The position numbers and the translations under genes are program-made. This document shows positions 22,609-31,036 of a stretch of 64,000 nucleotides of DNA, one piece after another (the first letter of the stretch is position 1; every line of letters begins with the position of its first letter). Under the pieces are notes generated by a model. The model was not told where the DNA came from and made no database searches. It was given only the letters and a program-made list of their open reading frames with translations. This DNA is from Deltaproteobacteria bacterium. GTDB taxonomy: Bacteria > Desulfobacterota > Syntrophia > Syntrophales > UBA5619. The stretch covers positions 1-64,000 of the forward strand of contig JAKAFS010000001.1 in assembly GCA_021817825.1 (NCBI GenBank). The letters are read 5' to 3'.

Positions 22609-23759
22609 AACGCCCCCTTTCCCATTTGCGCCAAAAGGCGGCGGCGCGTCTTTTCGAGCAGCCAACCGCCGAGCAGAAACAGGAGGCCGAGCCCGATCAG
22701 GCTGGCCGAGCGCCCCATCCGGTCCATCACGGTGGAGAAGTAAAAAGTCAGGATCGTCAGGGCAAATCCCGCAATCCCCAGGTTGACCCGCTCCCTGCGG
22801 CCTTCCTTCATCCCCCAGGCGATCAGGCCGATCGCCCCCAGGGCGCACAAGCCGTAGATCGCCAGGTCGTCGCCGGCGTTGAAGGGCCCGGCCCCATCCG
22901 CCCCGAACCGCACGCGCGTGGCGCTCAGGAATGCCACCCAGAAGGCGGCAACGACATTGAGCCAGGCCCCTTTCCCGCGCAGCCACCAGGCCGACCCAAG
23001 GGAGCCCAGAAGCACCGCGGCCCAGCCGAGGAGGTAATACCCCCAGGGCAGCGAAGCACCGCGCCCATGGCTGAAGATCCCGGATTCAATGACCATCACC
23101 GTGGCCGGGATCAGCAAGAGGCCGCCGATCCAGGTCAGGGTCTTTTGCACCGCCGTCGCCTGCGCCTCTCGGCGGGCGGTCAGGTAGGTGATGGCCAAAA
23201 GCAGGAAGCCTGCGCAAAGGATCGTTTCGCTGCCGGCCCAGCCGCGCGTGGCCTCCAGCCACTCGCCGCCCAGCCAGGCCGGGGTCAGGATCGCGGCCAG
23301 TGCCGCCTGCGGCCAGTCGCGCAGGAGTGCCCAGGCCACCCAGGCGCCCAATGCCCAGAGCATCACCCCGCCCGGCCAGTGCTCCTGGAGATGAAAGATC
23401 TGCCCGGTCAGGAAGATCGCCGCACCCAGGCAGATCGTGCCGACGGCGTGCAGGGCCGTGGCAAGGACGCCGAAGCGCGCGGCCGCCAGGGCCCCGGCGG
23501 CGTGCAGGAGGCCCACCAATGTAAGGACAGCGGCAAAGCGCTGGGCCGGAGAAAGGGTGTCCCAGTGTGCGGCGACAAAAAGCAGGATCCCCGCACCGAG
23601 CAGCAGCCCGCCGAAGGCAATGGCGATCACGATCGGCCAGCGCAGCCCCCGGGCCTTGTCCTGATCCTGTTCATAGGCGCGCACCTGTTCGGCTGTAGAT
23701 CTGTCGATCAGCCCCGCATTGGTCCATCGCTCAAGGTATTGTTCCCACTTGGCAGCCAT
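22605..23759 (-). CDS. DUF2157 domain multi-helix membrane protein
   Basis: This 384-residue protein starts with a soluble N-terminal segment (LERWTNAGLIDRSTAEQVRA), typical of DUF2157. About ten hydrophobic helices follow (for example IVIAIAFGGLLLGAGILLFV and a C-terminal LIGLGLLFLLGGWLLEKTRR). The family occurs widely but has no proven role. It is co-oriented and overlapping with the GDYXXLXY gene. The 670-bp gap upstream holds a dispersed repeat and nothing else recognisable. Confidence 0.85.
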   Translation of the reverse strand: MAAKWEQYLERWTNAGLIDRSTAEQVRAYEQDQDKARGLRWPIVIAIAFGGLLLGAGILLFVAAHWDTLSPAQRFAAVLTLVGLLHAAGALAAARFGVLATALHAVGTICLGAAIFLTGQIFHLQEHWPGGVMLWALGAWVAWALLRDWPQAALAAILTPAWLGGEWLEATRGWAGSETILCAGFLLLAITYLTARREAQATAVQKTLTWIGGLLLIPATVMVIESGIFSHGRGASLPWGYYLLGWAAVLLGSLGSAWWLRGKGAWLNVVAAFWVAFLSATRVRFGADGAGPFNAGDDLAIYGLCALGAIGLIAWGMKEGRRERVNLGIAGFALTILTFYFSTVMDRMGRSASLIGLGLLFLLGGWLLEKTRRRLLAQMGKGAL

Positions 23760-24429
23760 CTCACCTCACCTGCTTTTTTTCGTGTTTTTAAAGGATTCCG
23801 TCATATGAGACATCCATCTCCGCAAAAACCGTCAATCTCGATCCCTTTCCAATGACGCGCGATGGCGCGTTCATCTCCGCTCACGGAGGGTTTTCACTCC
23901 GGCAACGATCGATCCCGACCATGGTCATTCCCACGGAAGCGGGAATCCAGGATAGGACCCGATGCCCGATCAACCATGCCCCATATTTGATGCGGGGTCC
24001 GGCAGAAAAAACAGGGGATATGTCTTCCTGCCTAAGTAACAATCTCTAAAAAACGTAATTTGTCGAATGGTGCCTTGATAATCCCCTATTCTCTCGTTAC
24101 CCGAAACGGTTCGATGATGAGCCGTTCAATCACGTTGTTCACGCGATAGGGCCGAACAGATGCAAATCAGTTTATTGAGTTTCACTATTTACATTTGCGA
24201 TGATCTGTCAAGGGTGACATGTGGATATATGTGAGTCATTTCACACTAATGGAAGATAATGAGGTAAAAGGATGGATGAGGAGGATGAATGTGAACTTCT
24301 CTCGATTTCTATTTTGCCGTAATCGGACGTCCCCAATCACTGCATTATGGCTGCCGATACAAATCCACGACCTCTGGCGGAAAAACGAATGGTGGACCGG
24401 CTGCAAAGGTTTCCTGCGAGAGGTGAAAT
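23760..24429. other. Intergenic stretch without a supported gene; contains a dispersed repeat
   Basis: Only a short inverted motif (23924-23950, GTCATTCC...GGGAATCCAG type) is recognised. One open frame (24219-24482) lacks any family signature and overlaps the XRE pseudogene in another frame, so it was not called. Composition falls toward AT-rich at the right. Confidence 0.6.
23924..23950. repeat. Dispersed GTCATTCC...GGGAATCCAG palindromic repeat
   Basis: GTCATTCCCACGGAAGCGGG followed by AATCCAG is a common bacterial intergenic repeat type. A related element lies at 36106-36168. Confidence 0.5.
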
Positions 24430-24726
24430 ATGAAAAGAGAAGGCGTTCGGACATTCAAGAGCAGGTTGCGGGAAGACCTTAAGGATCCCGGGTTCAAAAG
24501 GCACTAAGCCGAAGAAAAACAGGCGCTGCAACTGGCCATGAAGATTACGGCCCTGCGTGAGCAGAAGGGTTTGTCTCAGCAGTAATTAGCCAAGCTGATG
24601 GGCACCAGCCAACAGGCGATCTCAAGGATCGAGAGCGGCGAATATGAAGGCTTCACGCTCAAGACCCTGGAAAAAGTCGCTGAAGCAACAGGGATGAAGG
24701 TCAAAATCGACTTCGTTGCCGCATAG
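24430..24726 (+). pseudogene. XRE-family antitoxin-like gene broken by two in-frame TAA codons
   Basis: Read through, the 98 codons give a protein that starts MKREGVRTFKSRLRED and contains a helix-turn-helix (LAKLMGTSQQAISRIESGEY, then TLKTLEKVAEATGMKVKIDF), as in HigA-type antitoxins. TAA occurs at codon 26 (24505-24507) and codon 52 (24583-24585). A tyrosine codon at the first and a CAA at the second would restore the frame by single substitutions. No intact toxin frame was found beside it. This is a decaying remnant. Confidence 0.8.
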
Positions 24727-25038
24727 CATGAAATCTGGCCTTACTGTGAACACCGACTTTCATGCTAAGAATTTTGAAAATCATGCTTTCAGGGACAAAC
24801 AATTAAGTATGGTGTCCAACAGAAGAATCCTTAATTGTTTCAGACTTCAAGATAAGGAGGCATACATTTTAGAGTTCCCGGCTCTGCTTGAGAACGGCTG
24901 GCGCATTTCCTTGTGTATTGTTACTTCAGTTTTAACTGCAAATCACTGATTATTTATTATAACCGGCACCTATAATCGGATCCTTCTGTAGCAGCTTTCA
25001 GTTGGTACGGTTCAGGAAATCTTAAATCGCTATCATTA
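24727..25038. other. AT-rich gap between the XRE remnant and the SIR2 gene
   Basis: About 310 bp with no credible coding frame, repeat or RNA. It is the 3' flank of the SIR2-domain gene. No clear terminator was seen. Confidence 0.5.
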
Positions 25039-28000
25039 TCAAAAGCCCAATCGTTTCTTTAATTCAAGCAATCTCTTATCTTTCATAAGAGCCGGTTTTA
25101 CTTCACCGATTCGTTTAAGCGCACTGCCTATACCATAAGGCCATTCAGATGTCGTATCGGGCAGAACTGCACATAGAAGCGCAAGTAATTTTTCAGGGTA
25201 CAAATCAATAATTTTGGAATCTTCGAGTTTGTAGATGAAAAAGCCATGCGTATCCACTTTAGATACCAGAGGCAGAATGACGTCTGCGAGGCTTCCGAAG
25301 GCCTCGGCATCTGTAAATGCGAGCTCACAAAGGGCAGTGGATATTCGGGGGCTTTTTGCCTTTTTGTGACGCGGCCATACATCTCTAAGGAATATCGGTA
25401 AATGTTTTCTATCTGCTTTCTTCCCCGTAAGAAAATTTTTGGCTTGCCATAAAGTATGAACCCGAAAATTATCGTCAGCATGGAGAAGAATTTCTCGCAT
25501 CTCCGCGTTGCTTACAAATCGTGTGCCTGTTTTGGGAAGCACGTGCCACCAATAGGCCAGAAGAATCGCCGATAGGGTATTTAGACGGCCCTGTTTCTCT
25601 ACTGTTTTGTCGTGGACAAGACGTAACAGGTAAGGTTTCAGCACTTCAAAAAGTTTGGAATGGACTTTGGGGTTCCAAAAGAACCCAGACCAGAATGCCT
25701 TTTGATCTTCAGCATCGGTAGCCAGCACTGAAAGCAGATTCGCCTTCGTCCAGCGGCGATCTCTCACAAAGAACCATCCAAGAGAGTACGTAAACATGGC
25801 AAGGGCATGCCGACGCAGGTTCCCCTCCAAATGAAGCAATTCTTCAACACGTTTCTTCCATGCGGACGGTAGGCTTTTCTTCTTGCCCAAATTTTTAATC
25901 GCCGGATCATTCATTAGCGCTTGTGCAAGTTTGCCGACTGGTGCATTCAAACTTTCTGTTGCATAATCAGGTTCGTTTTTCTGTCTTAGGACGCTTGATG
26001 GAGCACTTTCTGGCTTAGAATTTAGGATGGTAAGCAGTCGTTCCCATATCTGCCAAAATCGTTCTTGCTGAGAAGCCAAAAGGCCCTTGCTGGCATTTAA
26101 GAGCCATTCCGAGACCGATAAAATGAGGCCACAGATGATATCATCCGGCATTTTCAGAATATAACTTCCAATCTGTGCTGAAAAGTCTGGAGGATCATTT
26201 TTGCGTGCATCTGCGTATAGGAAAGTTCGCCATGCCCATTCGGGATAGTCATTACGAGCTGCATTGCTGACAAGCGCAGCAAGGGCAAGGTCTGCCTTTT
26301 CAGCCGACAAGCCCGCGAAGGGATCATTCTCCGTTAATCTGTCGAAATCCGTGCCACTGAGTTTCTTCGCTTTTTGAAGAATCACTTCCGGGGGCTCGGC
26401 AATGAGAGCAGAGTATTCTGTTTTCCTCTCAATGGATCCTCCGCGTCCTTCCAGGGAGTGGGCAGCCTTCGCAGCATATTCCGACTTCCACTCACGTGCT
26501 TTCTTGCGGAGTTCTTCGGTCTTCTTCTGTAGATCAAAACTGAACCGGCACCCATGTTCTGCCAGCCAATGAGCAAAATTCAATATTGTCGAAGCCCGTC
26601 TATCAATATACTGTCTTTTCTCTTCCGATTCCCAAGGTGGTGGTCCTTGTAACAGTCGACGTTCGAGACGCGCTCTAGTTGCCCTTGGAAAGTCGTTCCA
26701 TCGATTTTCCAGTGCGAGTAGCAAGTCACGCTGATGGCGATGTTCCCAAAACGACCGGATACCGAGCTGTAAGAGCAATTCGCCTGCTTCTTTACCACCG
26801 AAGAGGCTCGGGTCGCCGACGATCCAGATCCTTAAAAGATCAAAAACAGTCTCATCATCCCGCCAGGCCAAGCTTTCCCGCTTCGCTACTTGCGGATCTT
26901 TTTCAACGAGTCTTTTGAAGAGGTTGGCGTAATAGAGAAGAATGCATGATAAGCCGTAGGTTCTTTCATATGAATCGCCCTTGGCACTTTTATCCGGCTC
27001 AATAGGTGAATATTGACGCAACCCAAATCCACCGATTACTTTCTCCAGATAGACCGCATGTTCTAAGTTGTTTCTGAATTCTCGGACAGCAGATAAGAGA
27101 AAGTCATCTGGAATTGCTACATCACCATAAGGCGAGGGGTATTTCACGTCCACACTGACCATTTCGTTGAATTGAATCTCTTGTTTCGCAACAGGCGGTT
27201 TGGGGCCGCTCCAGCGAGGCCTATCATCAATGCTAAGATAGGGCCTTCTGATGGCAGCAAACTCCCTGATTGCGTCAATTGTCCAGCCATTCCGATCGAC
27301 GGAGGTTTTTAAATTATGCCAATCCAGGTCAGCATCCCGCTGACGGTCCCTCCATACAGCGAAAATAATTTGCCACGCCTTATAAACCTCAGGAAGGCAG
27401 GTATCTTTATCCAATTTCACTAACTGAGAATGGATCAGATCTTGAAGCGAATGGTGTACGCCTTTTTGCCCGGCAGCCCACCAGGCGGCAGCTGGTTGAT
27501 GACAGACTTTGCTGACCCAAACGCTCAAGAATTCCAAGCGCGGAGATAAGCGGGGCACATTAATCGCCCAATGTCCCCGCAGTGCTGCATAACGATCATC
27601 TTGTAGGTTCTTGATATCTGACGCATTGAGTGCAAAAGCATCCCATTCCCCGAAGGGCAAATCCCTTTTCGCAAAGTGGTCCTGCGGATCAAGTCTCGGC
27701 GGTGGTGTATCATTATCCAATCCATATGCGTCATAAAATGGATCAAATGGCTGCTTATCCTCGGAATAAATATTGATACTGCCTGGAGTCATGTAACGGA
27801 TGACCGGATCAAAAACGCACAGCCATTCGGCTGGAGGGGAAACCTCCGAATTGGCGAACCTTCTGGCACCTTCATTAGTGGAAACAATATGCGCGACCTG
27901 ACCTCTTTCGTGGGGTGAGAGGGCCTCAGGTCCATTCCTTGTCAGGGTAATGATTTTTTCGAACCAGGCATTCGGGTCTTTTGCTCTTTCTGCCCATCCT

Positions 28001-28857
28001 GCGAACGTATCCCAAAGAGCCTTATGGTTGTCTTCTTCATCATATGCGATGGGACATACACCTTTATGCCTCCACTTGGCCTCTGCATCTCCTGCATTGC
28101 CAGCCTGAAAGGCATATGCACCTACCAAAGATTTTTTGTAGCTGTTCAGCGCCTCCAGTAGGTAATAAACAGGAGGGTCATCCGCCGCATATCCTACAAA
28201 GACGACAATATATTGATCTATGATGGATCGGATAAAAGAAGTTGCCCATCCCTCAGCGAGGTAAGCACGTCCAAAACCCGCACTGGAGAGAACAAAGCCG
28301 TCACCTTCAGCACGATTATATTCACTATTCACGCGGCCATGCAGGTGAATTATTCCCTCGAAATCGTCATCGCGCAGGGGGTCCGGTAAGCGAGGAGGGC
28401 GGCAACATGGCAAGGATGAATCGCAGGCTTCGAAAAGGAGATCAAAGTTTGTCGTGATCAGTCGGGTCCGTCCGTCTGGCAGCTTTGCCAAATCCAGCAT
28501 GATCCGGTGGGCGAAAAGGACGGGATTCTCAGTCGGCTTAAGAGCCTTTGCAGATTCTTGTTCGATCTCTTGTGTTGAAAAGTCTCTTTCCAGAAGTCCA
28601 AATATTCTGTCGTATGGAATAACGCTAGTAACTCCCGTAATCTTATCAAGTCTCTCTGCTTCTTCAAGAAGTCTTCGTGCTGGATCTTCAGATGTAGCTC
28701 CCAGTCTCTCAATAACATTCCGCGCCAATTGAGAAAAATTGGGTAGATTGGCTCGTGCTTGAGATACTCCGGCCCCGCAAATAAAGACGACTCTCCCCTC
28801 ATCTCGTGCGACAAGAAGATCATCAGGGATTGATGGTCCATTGGCTACAAATCTCAT
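25039..28857 (-). CDS. Giant SIR2-domain protein, probable NAD-dependent phage-defence effector
   Basis: This 1272-residue protein has an N-terminal SIR2-like domain: FICGAGVSQA (GAGVS at 28-32), ITTNFDLLFE (135-143), IIHLHGRVN with the likely catalytic His in HLHG (171-174), and VFVGYAADDPPVYYLLEAL. The remaining 950 residues are helical, with no Walker A motif, so it is not an Avs-type STAND ATPase. The plan resembles defence sirtuins (DSR class) that destroy NAD on infection. The gene is visibly AT-rich with its own strong promoter (28902-28930), suggesting horizontal transfer. It lacks a clear Shine-Dalgarno site. The C-terminal part matched no family I can name. Confidence 0.8.
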   Translation of the reverse strand: MRFVANGPSIPDDLLVARDEGRVVFICGAGVSQARANLPNFSQLARNVIERLGATSEDPARRLLEEAERLDKITGVTSVIPYDRIFGLLERDFSTQEIEQESAKALKPTENPVLFAHRIMLDLAKLPDGRTRLITTNFDLLFEACDSSLPCCRPPRLPDPLRDDDFEGIIHLHGRVNSEYNRAEGDGFVLSSAGFGRAYLAEGWATSFIRSIIDQYIVVFVGYAADDPPVYYLLEALNSYKKSLVGAYAFQAGNAGDAEAKWRHKGVCPIAYDEEDNHKALWDTFAGWAERAKDPNAWFEKIITLTRNGPEALSPHERGQVAHIVSTNEGARRFANSEVSPPAEWLCVFDPVIRYMTPGSINIYSEDKQPFDPFYDAYGLDNDTPPPRLDPQDHFAKRDLPFGEWDAFALNASDIKNLQDDRYAALRGHWAINVPRLSPRLEFLSVWVSKVCHQPAAAWWAAGQKGVHHSLQDLIHSQLVKLDKDTCLPEVYKAWQIIFAVWRDRQRDADLDWHNLKTSVDRNGWTIDAIREFAAIRRPYLSIDDRPRWSGPKPPVAKQEIQFNEMVSVDVKYPSPYGDVAIPDDFLLSAVREFRNNLEHAVYLEKVIGGFGLRQYSPIEPDKSAKGDSYERTYGLSCILLYYANLFKRLVEKDPQVAKRESLAWRDDETVFDLLRIWIVGDPSLFGGKEAGELLLQLGIRSFWEHRHQRDLLLALENRWNDFPRATRARLERRLLQGPPPWESEEKRQYIDRRASTILNFAHWLAEHGCRFSFDLQKKTEELRKKAREWKSEYAAKAAHSLEGRGGSIERKTEYSALIAEPPEVILQKAKKLSGTDFDRLTENDPFAGLSAEKADLALAALVSNAARNDYPEWAWRTFLYADARKNDPPDFSAQIGSYILKMPDDIICGLILSVSEWLLNASKGLLASQQERFWQIWERLLTILNSKPESAPSSVLRQKNEPDYATESLNAPVGKLAQALMNDPAIKNLGKKKSLPSAWKKRVEELLHLEGNLRRHALAMFTYSLGWFFVRDRRWTKANLLSVLATDAEDQKAFWSGFFWNPKVHSKLFEVLKPYLLRLVHDKTVEKQGRLNTLSAILLAYWWHVLPKTGTRFVSNAEMREILLHADDNFRVHTLWQAKNFLTGKKADRKHLPIFLRDVWPRHKKAKSPRISTALCELAFTDAEAFGSLADVILPLVSKVDTHGFFIYKLEDSKIIDLYPEKLLALLCAVLPDTTSEWPYGIGSALKRIGEVKPALMKDKRLLELKKRLGF

Positions 28858-28901
28858 TCGATATGCTCAATTTATGAAGTGTTCATGTTTGCTTTAGAGC
28901 G

Positions 28902-28930
28902 AGTATAGGTGTACTCAAAATGAACGTCAA
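28902..28930 (-). promoter_or_regulatory. Strong sigma70-type promoter of the SIR2-domain gene
   Basis: On the minus strand TTGACG (-35), 17-base spacer and TATACT (-10) match the consensus at 5 of 6 positions each. The predicted transcript start is about 38 bases before the ATG, so the gene is a stand-alone unit. Confidence 0.75.
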
Positions 28931-29057
28931 TGAAAATTGATTTAAAATATGGTGTTGTAACTTGCCAAGGGTGTAGTGGTTTCACTGATCTTCATCGCTC
29001 TGAGATGCACCCTTTCAACATTCTATCGTCATAGCGCCTGATTGCAGTCCTCGTTAA

Positions 29058-29257
29058 GGGCGTTTCCGGCCGACCGCCACCTACCGGAAGTGCCCTCGTT
29101 CAAGAAATATCGCCGCGGCGATACGACTTAACTATATGATACAATTAACGCTCTTCCGATGGCCTTGATCATTTCAGTGTCCCCTTTTGCCGCTGATTCT
29201 AGCCACTTCAGACCGGCTTTTTCTTGTTCTTCACTGCCCGGGTGATGGCCGGATTCA
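29058..29257. repeat. R1: 200-bp repeat (hairpin + 16-bp palindrome + ParB-like gene tail)
   Basis: R1 contains an imperfect hairpin (29058-29069 with 29084-29095), a perfect palindrome TATCGCCGCGGCGATA (29108-29123) and the last 15 codons of the ParB-like gene (minus strand, PAITRAVKNKKKPV then stop, about 29211-29255). The second copy R2 (30445-30700) has the same order and nearly the same spacing: 50 versus 51 bp hairpin-to-palindrome, and 155 versus 156 bp hairpin-to-tail. Confidence 0.85.
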
Positions 29258-29282
29258 GTTGGTGGCAATTTGTCACCAACTG
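29256..29282. repeat. 9-bp inverted repeat at the break point of the helicase stub
   Basis: CAGTTGGTG-N9-CACCAACTG is a perfect inverted repeat exactly where the ParB-like tail of R1 meets the truncated helicase frame. It may mark a recombination or insertion point, or act as a terminator-like hairpin. Confidence 0.6.
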
Positions 29283-29374
29283 ATTTCCATGATGCGGTCG
29301 AGGATTTCCAGGGAATGGCGCTGCGGCACCCGCAACCTCAGCCGCTCGGCGATGGCATTAACGTGTCGGTTCAT
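29273..29374 (-). pseudogene. Stub of a DEAD/DEAH helicase-type restriction protein (33 codons left)
   Basis: From ATG 29374, which overlaps the end of the DUF1016 gene, the frame reads MNRHVNAIAERLRLRVPQRH then SLEILDRIMEISW and stops. This closely resembles, from memory, the N-terminus of large type III-like DEAD-box restriction/helicase proteins (BPTD_3080 type), which are over 800 residues. Everything after residue 30 is gone, and the sequence passes into the inverted repeat and R1. The gene was probably the original neighbour of the nuclease gene and lost its body by recombination. Confidence 0.55.
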
Positions 29375-30431
29375 GATCGCCTTTCGCTTCAACGTGGTTT
29401 TGAAATCGTTCCCGGGCATGTTCAATGGCTTTGTGAAGTTCTTGCTCCAACGCCTTCCGGGGCGGAAGTTCCGTCAGATACTCGGCTACGCGGATGCCGC
29501 TCGTCTCCAATTCCATCAGTTCTATGGTTTCCCGATTTTTGCCGGCGCACAGGATCAACCCGATGGGCGCATTTTCGCCATCCTGACGTTCATAGCGATC
29601 CAGCCAGCGCAGATATAGCTCCATCTGGCCTTTGTCCGCCGGTTTGAAATCTCCTAGCTTCAGTTCGATGGCCAAAAGTCGTTTCAGCTTGCGGTTGAAA
29701 AAAAGAAGATCGATATAGTAGTCGTCGCTGTCGATTTGAATCCTCTTTTGTCGAGCAATGAATGAGAACCCGGCCCCCATCTCCAGAAGAAATTGTTCCA
29801 GTTCCCGCAAGATGGCGTCTTCCAGATCCTTTTCCAGATAATGGTCCCGCAGCCCCAGGAAATCTAGAAAATACGGATCTTTAAAGACCAGATCCGGCGC
29901 CAGCCTGTCTTCATCACGCAAGACATCAATTTCGTAACGAATGACCTCATCAGGCTTCCTGGAAATGGCCGTACGCTCATAGAGCATAGAGTCGATTTTC
30001 TGTCTGAGGGTGCGGACGCTCCATCGTTCAATGCGGCACATTTCTGCATAGAAATCACGTTGGAGGGGCTTTTCAAGGGGTAGAAGTTCGCGGAAATGCG
30101 ACCAGCTCAATTGTTGCGACAATGTGGCAACAATTGCTTCATCGGAAAACGCCTCTGCAAATTTCACCATGCGCGTCAAAGCGGAATAGCTAAAGCCATT
30201 TCCATATTCACGGGACAATGCTTGCGACGTCGTGGCAAGAATCTGTTTCCCATATTCTCCCCGTTCGCCTTGAAGAATCTCCTGATGTATCCGGCGGCCG
30301 ATTCGCCAATAGAGCATTGTCAGACCGGAGTTCACCGCTGCCGCCACAGTGGCGCGGGCCTGCTCAATTAATCGACGGATATCGGAAACCAAAGTATCGT
30401 CAGTGCTACAGAGGCCTTTTTCGCTCGTCAT
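29358..30431 (-). CDS. PDDEXK nuclease-domain protein, YhcG / DUF1016 family
   Basis: This 357-residue protein has the N-terminal DUF1016 domain (ARATVAAAVNSGLTMLYWRI, GKQILATTSQALSREYGNGF, SWSHFRELLPLE) and a C-terminal PD-(D/E)xK nuclease domain. Catalytic-type residues appear in DDYYIDLLFFNRKLKRLLAI and the following ELKLGDF. Start ATG 30431 has GGGAGG five bases upstream. The family is linked to DNA-processing and defence islands. It lies just downstream of repeat R2, which carries its promoter and a leader hairpin. Its end overlaps the helicase stub. Confidence 0.9.
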   Translation of the reverse strand: MTSEKGLCSTDDTLVSDIRRLIEQARATVAAAVNSGLTMLYWRIGRRIHQEILQGERGEYGKQILATTSQALSREYGNGFSYSALTRMVKFAEAFSDEAIVATLSQQLSWSHFRELLPLEKPLQRDFYAEMCRIERWSVRTLRQKIDSMLYERTAISRKPDEVIRYEIDVLRDEDRLAPDLVFKDPYFLDFLGLRDHYLEKDLEDAILRELEQFLLEMGAGFSFIARQKRIQIDSDDYYIDLLFFNRKLKRLLAIELKLGDFKPADKGQMELYLRWLDRYERQDGENAPIGLILCAGKNRETIELMELETSGIRVAEYLTELPPRKALEQELHKAIEHARERFQNHVEAKGDHEPTR

Positions 30432-30444
30432 GGCCACCTCCCAA

Positions 30445-30700
30445 GGGCGTTTCCGGCTGCCCGCTCACCTGCCGGAAACGCCCTCGTCCAAGAAATATCG
30501 CCGCGGCGATACGACTTAAAAGTATGATTATATTAATGTTTTTACTATGGACTCAATCATTTTAGCTTCGCCTTCTTCCGCTGATTCTGTGAGATCAAAC
30601 CACCTTTTTCTTGTTCTTCACTGCCGGATGATGGCCGGGTCCCGGATCTCCTTCAGGTCGTTCATAGCGTCGATGAGGAGAGTCCGGTCTTTGAACTTTG
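30445..30700. repeat. R2: second copy of the hairpin/palindrome/ParB-tail repeat
   Basis: R2 has a perfect 12-bp hairpin (30445-30456 with 30472-30483), the same 16-bp palindrome (30496-30511) and a diverged ParB-like tail (minus strand, KFKDRTLLIDAMNDLKEIRD, then PAIIRQ and a stop). The palindrome and flanks are identical to R1 while the tail has drifted, so the two copies are not of one recent origin throughout. Confidence 0.85.
30527..30556 (-). promoter_or_regulatory. Promoter of the DUF1016 nuclease gene
   Basis: On the minus strand TTGAGT (-35), an 18-base spacer and a perfect TATAAT (-10) lie inside R2. The transcript would begin with the palindrome and the hairpin before the start codon, giving a structured leader of about 90 bases. 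Confidence 0.65.
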
Positions 30701-30704
30701 CTGC

Positions 30705-30953
30705 CTACTGTTTTGCTTCTGTGCATGTAACATTCCTAAATGCATCATCCCCACCACAGTAGTATGTCTTTCCCTGGCATTGAGCTGTGTAGGTTCCGGT
30801 CTTCAGTCCGACCTTTACGTCGGTGATTGTTACAGCTGCGGGTGGACATCCGGTTAGTGATGATGTGCGCCCTTGTAACTCTGACATAGCTGGCGCGCAT
30901 GCAAACATCAGCGCAGACATGACCATCAGTGCTATGAATACTTTTGCTTTCAT
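30705..30953 (-). CDS. Small exported cysteine-rich protein, probable lipoprotein (82 aa)
   Basis: ATG 30953 follows GGAGG. The protein has a signal peptide with a lipobox-like LMFAC (residues 15-19), then a short domain with four more cysteines (TGCPPAAVTITD, YTAQCQGKTYYC and VTCTEAKQ). Its size and Cys pattern suggest a small disulfide-bonded envelope protein. No family is recognised. It lies between the full ParB-like gene and its tail copy in R2, as if inserted there. Confidence 0.7.
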   Translation of the reverse strand: MKAKVFIALMVMSALMFACAPAMSELQGRTSSLTGCPPAAVTITDVKVGLKTGTYTAQCQGKTYYCGGDDAFRNVTCTEAKQ

Positions 30954-31036
30954 GATTTTTCCATCCTCCTTTGTGGTAGTTGGTTTTTGTTCTGCACTAA
31001 CACTACTTTCCGCGTCCCCTGCGCTCGCCGACCGAT

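Noticed and set aside
24219-24482. 87-codon frame upstream of the XRE remnant, considered as its toxin
   Set aside because: No toxin motif can be seen, and it overlaps the start of the XRE frame in a different phase.
29058-29123. R1/R2 hairpins as integron attC sites
   Set aside because: The core sites (GTTRRRY and RYYYAAC) are not both present at the hairpin ends, and no integron integrase is in the window.
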